From: Paraspadella gotoi
Taxonomy: Eukaryota > Chaetognatha
DNA length: 64,000 nucleotides
Assembly (NCBI GenBank): GCA_051294375.1
Contig: CM119263.1
Location: 29,034,079 to 29,098,078 of the forward strand
Reading direction: 5' to 3'
In this document: piece by piece, positions 1 to 10,500 of the stretch
Position numbering within the stretch: position 1 is the stretch's first letter
How the letters are laid out: every line of letters begins with the position of its first letter
The notes under the pieces: generated by a model
What the model was told of the DNA's origin: nothing
Databases searched by the model: none
The model's input: the letters and a program-made list of their open reading frames with translations, nothing else
Position numbers and translations under genes: made by a program

Positions 1-523
1 TCTCCAGCGTCTGAGGCTGCAGGATCCGCTGCGGAGCGACGACTTCGCGGAGAAGAGGCGAGGGAAGAGAAGTCGGGCTAGGACGCGAACCGGGTTGCGC
101 CGCCTTGATGGAATTCGGCCGAGTCGGTGCTGGAGGTTGATCGCCGTTGTTGTTGCTGTTGCTGTTTCCGCTGCCGTCCGAAGCTGGAGACGAAGATGCT
201 GAAGCCGCCGCCGCCGCAGCAGCCGCTTTTTCCGCTTCCACCCTTCTCTTCTCCGCTTCTTGCTCGGCGCGCTTCCTCGCGGCGTCGTCTCGAGAGCGGC
301 GCTGCTCTTCGGCGCTCCGAACGACGGACAATTCCAACGCAAAGTCGTAGTCCATTTCGCGCAGGATACGGTCCAGGTCCGGGACGTCGACGTGGAACGG
401 AGGCGTCACCCTCGGTGGACGGCGGAAGGACTCGGCCAGTTTGAGGGGCACCTCGTCCATGTAGGATGTCGGCGGGACCGGGTCAGGGGCGCGGCGGGAG
501 CGGGAGACGCGCGACCGAGACAT
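1..523 (-). CDS. UBAP1: UBAP1, ESCRT-I subunit, N-terminal part (runs off left edge)
   Basis: The frame is open from the ATG at 521-523 to the window edge. Residues about 20-80 resemble the UMA domain of UBAP1: a Tyr-Met-Asp-Glu-Val-Pro stretch, then F-H-V-D-V-P-D-L-D-R-I-L, then M-D-Y-D-F-A-L-E-L followed by a charged helix rich in E, R and K. Vertebrate UBAP1 has the same order (SYLDDVPFK, then REVQYDFSLEKK). In that family the UMA segment docks UBAP1 into ESCRT-I, which sorts ubiquitinated cargo into multivesicular bodies. After the helix the sequence becomes poly-Ala, Ser/Asn and Pro-rich linker. The C-terminal ubiquitin-binding SOUBA domain would lie outside the window. No intron is seen in this part. 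The assignment is from recalled homology. Confidence 0.8.
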   Translation of the reverse strand, partial: MSRSRVSRSRRAPDPVPPTSYMDEVPLKLAESFRRPPRVTPPFHVDVPDLDRILREMDYDFALELSVVRSAEEQRRSRDDAARKRAEQEAEKRRVEAEKAAAAAAAASASSSPASDGSGNSNSNNNGDQPPAPTRPNSIKAAQPGSRPSPTSLPSPLLREVVAPQRILQPQTLE

Positions 524-1394
524 GGTTAGTGTAAAACGCAGGGGTGTGACGGGAGGGGAGATTTTAAGTCTCTAAAATGCAGAAATGGCCGAAAGTTTAT
601 AAGTCAGATAGAACAAATAGAAAGCCAAGAACTCGTTGTGACTGAACGACTTAGATTAAGAGTGATTGAGTGAGTGTTAAGTAATTACGACGTCATTAGC
701 ACGATAAAGTAAGTCAATGACGGGTAAGGATCTCTGAATTAGCAGCTTATACCCAAGTGCAGGCGACTTGTGATCACGTGACCGACTTCAGCGACGAAGC
801 GAACAAAAGACGTCGGGTGCGAATTTATAAAGGGAAGTCAGTTGGGCTACTTATTCAGTCATTGATTTTGAATTAATAATTAATAATATTAATTAATAAT
901 AATATAATAATTAATTAATAATTAATAATTAATAATTTATAAAGGGAAGTCAGTTGGGCTACTTATTCAGTCATTGATTTTGAATTAATCAATGATTAAT
1001 AATCATACTTTCTATTTGATATTGACTAAATGGGAAATAAACTTTCATTTTACAACATATAAAGTTAAACAAATCGACTTGTTTTACTTTAGAAAATTGT
1101 TTCGACTACTTATTTTTTCTACTACTTATTATTACTACTACTATTACTTCAATTTCACGTCTAGTTTATTTCTAGTCTAGTCATGTCATGTTTATTTTTC
1201 CAAATCTGCAGCAGAATCCATTGGTCAAAATAATTGTCGTGAAAGTTTTCATTCAAAGGAGTCCAAATATTACTATCATTAATTATACGACATGTGAGCA
1301 GCGAGCGAGATAAACGATCAAACCTGTTTCGAACACCTGACGAAAAAAATGAATAATATTACCTAAAAGAAATTGATACATGGAGAATGGACAT
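524..1394. other. Intergenic region between UBAP1 start and WDR33 end
   Basis: AT-rich spacer with no convincing coding sequence. It should hold the UBAP1 promoter (near 524-800) and the end of the WDR33 transcript. It contains a 56-bp direct duplication, described separately. Confidence 0.6.
822..989. repeat. 56-bp exact direct repeat around an AT microsatellite
   Basis: Positions 822-877 and 934-989 are identical over 56 bp, containing AAAGGGAAGTCAGTTGGGCT. The copies are separated by a run of TTAATAA-type units. This looks like a local duplication by slippage or unequal exchange. Confidence 0.9.
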
Positions 1395-1400
1395 TTTATT
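1395..1400 (-). other. Polyadenylation signal for WDR33
   Basis: AATAAA on the minus strand, about 150 bases downstream of the TAA at 1550-1552 that closes the RGG-tail frame of WDR33. Confidence 0.5.
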
Positions 1401-1549
1401 TCTACAATAGCAGAAAAGAAGAGAAAAAAAAACAGCTTTTGTTAAACAGTTCTAAATTCACAATGATCAATTTAAGGAACGACCGCACGTAACAGAAAAA
1501 AAAACAATTATTAAAACGGAAATCCATTTTCGTTAATGAGATATTCATA

Positions 1550-4500
1550 TTATCGACCTCTTCCTCTTCCACCTCGTCCTCTTCCCCATCCTCCTCCACC
1601 ACCCCCACCCCCGTATCCTCCTCCACCTCCCCCTCTACCGCCTCTACCCCTTCCTCTTCCCCCTCTCGATCCCCCCTCGTCGTTCCTCCACCCCAATCAT
1701 CTTGAGGGGAGTGTCCGAATTGATGTCCGCCACCTCCGCGCCCTCTGCCGCGATTTCCCCCTCGAAAGCCGCGCCCTCTGCCGGGACCCTCGTCCCAGCT
1801 CCGCTTGTTCCCGGCGGAGGGCGAATCCACGTAGGCTTCGGACTGCATGTCGCGGTCAAAGTCGTCCATTTCCTCGTTGCCACGGTCGGGGACCGGGCCG
1901 CCGCCTGGACCGCCGGGTCCGCCGCCGTCGGACCAATTGTTTCTGCCGCCGCCCCCGCTCCAGTTATCGCCTCCCCCTCTGCCCCCGCGGCCTCGCGAAG
2001 GCGGAGGGGGCGGGCCGCCGCGACCCCGATTGGCGTTGCGGTCGGGAAAGTCTCTGACGAATGGATTGTCGGCGTCTTCGTCGTCGTAGGGAGGGGCGGA
2101 ACCCTCTCTGCCACCGCCGACGCCGCCATCGCGAAATCCGCCGCCTCCGTCTCGAAAACCTCCTCTGCCACGCGGCGGTCGACCGCCCCTTCCGCGCCCT
2201 CCGCGACCACGTCCGTTCCAATCGCCGCCGCCGCCGCCGCCGCCGAACCTTCGAGGACCACCTCCCCCGCCGCCGCCGCCACCACCGCTTTCCTGCTCCA
2301 GAAATTCCGGCGGAAAATCGGGAGGGAAGTCGCTCTCGTCTTCGCGCAAAAGTTCCATCGGAAAGTCAGGCGGAAAATCGGGACCGTAGTCTCCGTCGTT
2401 GGGCGGGCGAGGACCTGGTGGTCCAGGAGGGCCAGGGGGTACAGGGGGACCGCAGCTCGCCGAGGGGTCGCTCGGCATCCAGTCCTCGCTACCCTGGCGG
2501 TAGTCGTCGTTGTAGCGATCGTTAAACATCTGGCGTCGGGATTCGAACTCGGAATCTGTTGTCTCGTTGAGCTGGAGAGAAGAAATACCACCATTCAAAT
2601 TCCTTTAATGATAGACTCTTTAGCTTACGCGTATATCATTTTAATAAGTGGGTCCCCCTTGAGTGAAAAGGAATTTACAGAAAAATTTAAAATTCATATG
2701 TCGTGTTGCGCCGCAGTGACTATTATCCCGTGGGCCGTGTATTTTCGACACGTACTGCATTGGAATAACTCATTTTTTTAAAGTTTATATGAGATTTCTT
2801 TAAAAAACAAAAAGCGGTGCTAGTAGTTGCTTAGATTTGAGGTTTTTCCCTGTCTTAACAAATGAGCAACCAACTATAGGCGAGTTATGAACAATTTTAA
2901 TGTAAGTGGGACAAACCGATAGACATACCGACTGACCGACCAAACAAAAAGTGACTTAAAGAATGCTTTGCAAGTACAGATTGCCTAAAGTTTTTAGTCA
3001 CAACGTGAATTTCGCAAAGCAACGAAGTCACTTTTTGGTTGGTTGGTCAGTCGGTATATCTGTCCCACTTATGTTAAAAATGCTTATAACTCGCCTATAG
3101 TTGGTCGCTCATTGGTTAAGACAGGAAAAAACCTCAAATGTAAGTGACTGCTCGCGGAATTCCGATGCAGTGCGTGTTATAAATACACAGGCTAAGAAAG
3201 TTACGGTGGCGCAACACATTAGATCGAGCGATCTTGTTTCTTTTGTTTTTCAATGAGATTTTTGGACAAAATTTAATGCACAAATGTTATGTAATTCTAA
3301 ATTATCCCAAAATTTCTTTATATCGGGTTCTCAATATATTTACGTTATTCATATTATTCCTTCCCGGCGGATTGTTCCAATTGGACGTTGGAGGACCGTA
3401 ACCCGTGCCGCTCGGTCCAGAACTTGTGACGGGAGTGCCCGGCCCTCTAGCGTCCATGGGTGCACTAGACGTTATCGGCCCCATCGGCCCATTCGGACCC
3501 ATTGGGCCGGGGCCGTTGGGGCCTTGAGGTGCGCCAGGGCCGTTGGGGCCTTGAGGTCCGCCAGGGCCATTGGGGCCTTGAGGTCCGCCAGGGCCATTGG
3601 GGCCTTGAGGTCCGCCAGGGCCATTGGGGCCTTGAGGTCCGCCAGGGCCATTGGGGCCTTGAGGTCCGCCAGGGCCGTTTGAACCATTGGGACCCATATT
3701 CTGACCCATGTTCGGACCACCGATGGAGCCCATGTTTGGACCTATGTTCGGACCCATATTTGGCCCCATTTGATTGTTAGGACCTTCCCAGTTGCTTTGA
3801 TCTGGTTTAAAGGAAAATTCAAATATCAAGTCAACTATTTTCAATCAATAAATATTAAATAATTATTTATTTATAATTTATTCACCGCTTATTTAACCAT
3901 TTTAAAAATCCCATCCAACCAACTCACCCGGACCCCAGTTTCCAGGGCCCCCGGGTCCGACGGGAGGACCTTGAGACCAATCGACTCCACCTAAAAAAAT
4001 ATAAGAAAATAACAAAATGGGCCTCAGACGCCGCCGCCGCCGCCGCCCCACCTCACCTCCTTTAGCGCCTCGAAAACCGATGGTTGGTTGAGGCGGAGGT
4101 CCGCAGCCAACGGGGCCACCGAGTCCCGGCAGGACCGGGATGTTATCGACCTCGCCCATTCCGGGAATTCCTTCGGGCGGCATGTCGTCGTCCTCGCGTG
4201 GGCCGCGTGCCCATTGGGCTTCGAAGCTAAAATGAAGGAAGATGGATAAGAGTGGTTCATAACAATTATTCAAGAAAGAAAAAGTCAAAATTTTAAAATT
4301 ATAAATGAATTTTCTCGCATACTTGCGAGGAACGGGACGCGAGTACGGAATTCGTTTGTCTCTTCTGTCGTCTCGATTCCATCGCTGTTGAGGCTGCGAA
4401 GGGGCGGTGTTCACGGGCGGAGCGTTGGGGACTTTGAAATCCAATCCTGAAAATAAATTCAAGGTTAGTCACTTCGCGCTATTTGATCTTGTTCCAAGTT

Positions 4501-7500
4501 ATCTTAAATGCTGCAATATGTAAATGAGATTAAAAATGTTGTTGTGACTAAAATGACAAAGACGACGACGAACCGACGACTGTGACGACGGCATTAATTT
4601 CCCCATAACTCTAATGAGCGTACCGGGAATGCTTTTTCCATCGACTCCGTCCGCTAATCCAGGGATTGAAGTGTCGGCAGCGCCGGTGCTTGTGTCGGCT
4701 GCGTTGGAATCGTCCAATTCCATGTTCTCCTGTGACATTACATTGAGACATTTAGCAATTAGCCAATAGCCGTGAATCTTTATTCTGTTACTATTTTTAA
4801 AATTTTTACCTCGTGCGACGAGGGCAAGGTATTGAGGTTATACTTGTCTCGCATCTGGTCGCCGGGTCGGTTCCGCGACCAGAACCGAACCGTGTGGTCG
4901 TTAGATCCAGTGGCCAGAATGTGACCCAGTGGGTGCCAAGAAATGGACCACACCAAGGCCTCGTGGGCAGATTCCATCGCGCCGCATTCCTTCTCATCGC
5001 TGGAGAGGGAGAATTAAACAAAATAACAGATATAATAACGAAATTTAATCCTAAAATATAATCTTTTTTGGATTCCTTACCCGACTGTCCAGAACATGAG
5101 AGAGCCTTCGGCGCCGCCAGAGCACAATAGTTTCTCGTGGACCGGATGCCAAGCTAACGATGCCGCCTCGCGCCGATGACCCTTGTTTTTAAAAATAATT
5201 AACAATTTATTTTTCAATATTAGATTTGGAAATCGCCTAACTCGGCTGAGGCTTCGCTAAATACCTTTAAAGTTTGCATCTCTTCCCTCATGTTTCGAAT
5301 GTCGAATATCTTAACCAAATGATCGCGAGATGCCGTCGCTAACCAGTTTCCGTTTTGATTCCATTTCACGTCCATGACCGTGCTGAAAACGCAATGCGTG
5401 ACGATGTGAATAAATTAATCAAATTTAAGCACCCTCCAAATCTATTTTTTTGTTTGGCTTTTGTTTGATTTATCATTCCCCCTTTTTTTTCCCTATCATT
5501 CTGACGAAACTGACCTTTTATGCGCGTGGAGAGTGGCGAGGCATTGACCCGACTTGGGGCACCACAACTTGAGAGGCTGCTGGTTATCTTTGCTGCCAGA
5601 GACGACGAGCGACTTGGTGGGATGCCAGTCGACGCACTTAACGTCGGCGCCGTGGCCTCGAAGGATGTTCTCCTCGGCGCAGCGGTTGAAGTCCCAGACG
5701 CGGACGGTCCCATCGTCGGAGCACGTCGCGAATTTAGTGTCAGTGGGGCTCCAGCTGTGAGGAAACGGTAGATGGGAGGTGGCGCCGTTTGGGGATTTTT
5801 CTTTTTCACAGAGAGACTTGGGTTTTTGATTATAGAAGGAAACGTTCGTTCAGATTTCAGGACCGAATTGATTTTTATAATCTTTCATTAGATAAATAGC
5901 TTCAATTGATGCTCCATAATCTCGAGTTTTTTTCAAATAAGATACTATTTTTATTAAAATTTTTATTTAACAATATTTATCGGCAATAATAAAATTTAAA
6001 AAATTAGGAAATCTAAAAATAAAAACAATCTGCATTTCTGCATTAGAATTAAAATTACATTGTCTTGCTACTTTTTGTATTTAAAACATTTTGGTTTTGA
6101 AATCTTATTTAAAAACAACCTAACTGATGAAAAATTAATATGAAAAAAGTCCATAATTTATGTTTAGTAATCAAAAAAAATAATTTTAACAAAATATTTT
6201 CTAAATAAAATTAACAGTAAAAATGATAATGAAACATGTGCAAAAAACCTCAAAAGCAAATTAGATGCAGAGCCATAAGTTGTTGGGTAACTCAGTCTCG
6301 TTTGATATGCATTTAAGCCTCATCTTTGAATTTAAGTTACCTTTGGCAACACTCAATAACATACCAAAACAAATTAGCTATCAGTATCGTTAATATTGAA
6401 TGTTGAATTTCAAATTCACTACTGGCAAAGTTTTAATTTATAACTGAATTTGTTAAAACGCCGCAAGCAACAGAAATAAAACAATGCGGAAAAGGTTGGC
6501 CGCGCCGCGCGTCCTTAGACGAGAGAATAGTTGGACGGAGCAGCGATTCTTTTATTTTTTTAAATAATTGACACCATGAAAGCGAAGAATCTATTGTTAT
6601 CGACTTAAAAGATACTAAATCGCGAAAACTCGACTGAGGTCCAATTTTTTTTCGATTTTGTCGTTGGGCATTGCCTGAGTTCACCATTTTAGATATAAAA
6701 CTATTTAAATCTAAACATAATTCAATGAGCAATCCTTAAAAATCGAACTGAACTTATATTAAACTAAACTTAAGATATCCAAAAGCTTAATTTATTTTAC
6801 AAATAAAGCACTAAATCAGTTCGTCTTCTTAGACTTTTAATCACAACGCGACCACCAGCTTTGTGGATTTNNNNNNNNNNGAGAGAGAGAGAGAGAGCAG
6901 AAAGGCGAACAAAGAAAGTCGAGGGAATAGAAAGAAAATTCAGGAAGCGAGTCCGGCCTCTCCGCGTCGCGAATCTCAGGAAACCACGATTGTTCATTGT
7001 TCCTCCAGCCGCGATCCGGTCTCCGGCTTCTTCGATTTCTTTTCTTTTCTTTTTTTTGTTCGAATTTCTAACCAAAAACATCGAAACCGGATCAGTCACG
7101 TTTTTTATTTTTCGAGAAATTCGGAGATAAGGTAATGCTGAAATTGTTAATTTTCTTTTCGTATTTAATTGTAAAACATACTTGGCTTCTTTTTATGGCG
7201 ACACGAATTTGGCAAACTTCAAATAATTTATTTCCTCACTCTTTTTTTACCCAGATGGCCTCACGCGTTTCCGGAAACGATGATCCCCACAAATACTGGA
7301 CTTACGACGAAACGCAATACGTTTGGCTCATGAAGGAGCTTCGCTCTCTAAATAATTTTAAAAAAGAGGAGAAAGAAGTGAAACTCAGTCAACGAAGGTC
7401 GGAACGATCGTTGAAAACTTCGGCCATCGTCAATCGTCAATCGGAAAATGGAAATTCGGTCTTGGAAAAAAGGATGGGATCATCGACCCAGAGAAAAGCC

Positions 7501-10500
7501 AGGCCGGAAACACCGCCAACGCCGAGATCCTTGTCACCCCACCCAGTTAGCGTCGTCAACTATGACAAAACCGCAGCGAACCATTTCAAACTTTCCCACT
7601 CGCGTGAAAATTTACAAATTACTCAAACGGGTTATTCTTCTACCAATCAATGCGAAGAAATTGAAATAAAACGCGGAATCACAAGGAAGGAAGTTGAAAA
7701 AGAATTAACCGTAACGATAGATGATAACCAAAATTTGACGACAATGGGATGCATGGAAAAAATTCATGGAGAGCAGAGGCATGAGGAGAAAAAAATTATA
7801 GAAGACGCCGCAATTAAAAAATCGAACATTCAACCAAAAATATCAATTGTCAATGATAAACCAGAAAAAATTAGTGAACAAATTAATATGAAGGAGGAAA
7901 ATCCAAAATGTAATTTAATTGAAGTTGAAAGTAATTTGACTAATGTAGAACACAACGATCATGTTTCAGAAATGAAAGTTTCTAATTTCGAATTCGATTT
8001 GAACGACATTTCCGTTCAAGATCTTATTCACAGACCCAACAGAAGTTATACGAAAAAGGAACTCGTGGCCATGAGATACACTCCACTGACAAAAATAGTT
8101 CCCTCTTGCATCCCGGAAGAACTCTTGCATAAAATAAAAACAGAGGCCAAGGAAATCAAAGAAATCAAGGGAATTAAAGTCATCAAGCTGGGAAACGCGC
8201 TCGACGCCAAGATCCAACTGAAGACATGTTCCAACGCTTGGCGGCCGAAATCCATGAAAGACGACGACGGAGAATCTCAAACAGTCAAGCAATTTCGTTC
8301 CATCTTGAACAAAATCACTCCAGAAAAGTTTGAGAAGCTCATGTCGCAAATAGAGCAACTCGCTATCAACACAATCGCTACTCTACAAAGCGTCATCGAC
8401 ACTCTTTTCGAAACGGCCGTCAACGATCAGGCATACTCGGAAATTTACGCGAAAATTTGCAAACGCTTGGAGAGTCGGAAAGTAAAAGAGGAGACGGGAA
8501 GCGCGGAAAAGGGTTTTCGGAGTTTATTGCTCGAACGATGTCAAAAAACTTTTTTCAAATTCTTGGATTGCGAGGAAAAAAACGAGAACGAAGAGCAGCA
8601 GCTGGCGGAAAAGAGAAAAAGGTTGGGGAACATCAGACTCATCGGCGAACTGTTTAACAATCAGATTTTGAACGAAAGGATTCTTCACGATTGCGTCACG
8701 ATCCTGCTGAAAAAGGAAACCGAGAGCGGCGTCGAGAGCGCCTGTCTCATGCTGACCATCGCTGGCGAGCGACTGGAACCTCGTAAAGTTAAGACCTACC
8801 TTCAGAAGTTGAGCAAATTGCAGCAAGAATCGAAACTATCTTCGCGAATAAAATTTATGATAAGAGATTTGCTGGAAATCAAATCGCTTAAATGGAATTT
8901 ACAAGCGAGGGTGGAAATGGCCGAAGAAAGGGAGAGAGAAAAGAAAAAAGAACTGAAAGAAAAGGAGAGAGAGAGAGAAAAAGAAAACACAACGCCTCAC
9001 GCGGTCTCTTCTGCCGAGGTGCCCAAAACCAAAGTAGTCACTTCGCTTCACATTCAACCCTTGATGTCTTTGGCTCTTAGGGAAGAACCAAGCCCAGAAT
9101 CTTTGGGCGCGAAACGAGGCGAAATTAAGGAACTGATGAAAGATGTCTCTCCCAAGTTGTCAAGAAGTCGTTTCGGAGATCGGGGCAAAGACCCTAGAGT
9201 TACTGACAAAGTCAATGAAAAACAAATCGAAAATCTCAGTTCGCCCGAGCCTTGTCTCGAAGGGTCCATTTCGCTCCGTCGAAATCTTTCAATTTCGCCG
9301 TCTAATTCGAGACATACGAACCGAAAACATCGCCAAAACGACCTGCCATCCAGAAATGTCCTTGATCGAAATAATTCCGCCTCGCCATCTGGAAGGGTGC
9401 CTCGTTTCTGCAATTCGCCGTCTCGAAAACCACGTCGTCACAACCGTTCGGTGTCGCCCTGCGAGAGACAGCTTCACAACCATAAGTCCCCCACGTCCCT
9501 CATGGAAGCGGACTGTAATTGCCCAGAGACTCCACGCCCTTCGATAGCCAGCGTCAAAGTCAGTGCGGCGCGAGTCGTTCAAAGGATGGAACGAGACGAC
9601 AATGAAGGTGCCGAGAGGATCGTCGAAGGAGTGCCCCAACGTCTTCGCGGCGATTTGGTCTTCGAAAGCGTCAACCTCGTCGTCGAGCGTTGCTTTAGGG
9701 CGCGGAAGAACTTTGGCGGATTCCTCGAAAGAGCCCTTCGACGGAGCGTTCTCCATCCGCGCGACGTTCGCGACGGATTGACGAGATTCGCGCGCGTCGC
9801 CGGTGACTTGGAGGTGGATATCCCGCGGCTCTGGTTCTACCTGAGCCAAGTTTGCAGTCCGCTACTTCGACAGGAGAGCGGTTTCCCGCCTCGTTATTTC
9901 GACTCCGTTTGCGAAGCCGTCGGGTGCCGGCGGCAAACGGCACAGTTTTTGACGGAGGTGGCGAAGGAGATGAGCGAAGAGAGAAAGTCCGAGTTGATCG
10001 ATTATATGGAAAATTCTGACGTCGCTCAGCGATGCTTGCCTAACCCTACCTTGAAAAGCTTATTTGCTAAGTAAATCGTAAATGGACCTTATGAGTAATA
10101 TTGAAATCGTTGGTTTTAGAAGTAGAAATCAATTTTGTATTCTCTTTCGCTGTTACCTTCCAGTACTATATATTGATCATTTTTAGTAATAACTGTTTTA
10201 TTAATGCTCTGCAATTACGTACAAATTATTAATTTGTGACTTAAATACATTGATCTGTTCTGTATTTATAATAAAGAAAAATTTCAACCTTTAACTGAAG
10301 GGTAAAACTTTTCTTTTCAGGAATTGATATTGAGGCTTTGAAGCAATAAAATGGCGGAAAGTAATAAAATTATAATTTTTTTCTCCGAAGGTCACTTGAT
10401 AAATAGCATTCTATATTATTAAGAAATACGAACATTTCTTTCAAAAATGTCTGAACTCAAAAATAAAAATTATATTATCCTCGACTTTTTAGTTAATTAT

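Noticed and set aside
1536-2781. Several long plus-strand Pro/Ala/Arg-rich open frames
   Set aside because: They mirror the Gly/Arg-rich WDR33 exon on the other strand; GC-rich repetitive codons keep all frames open.
3527-3690. CRISPR-like regular repeat array
   Set aside because: Contiguous coding repeats without spacers, in an animal gene.
3284-3780. Plus-strand tandem-repeat peptides (ALRSARAIG and GHWGLEVRQ types)
   Set aside because: Shadows of the 27-bp repeat encoding the collagen-like part of WDR33.
7135-7254. Upstream in-frame ATG giving 40 extra residues for the eIF4G-like protein
   Set aside because: The segment is bounded by a donor-like GTAATG near 7131 and an acceptor ACCCAG just before the ATG at 7255, so it reads better as a 5'UTR intron.
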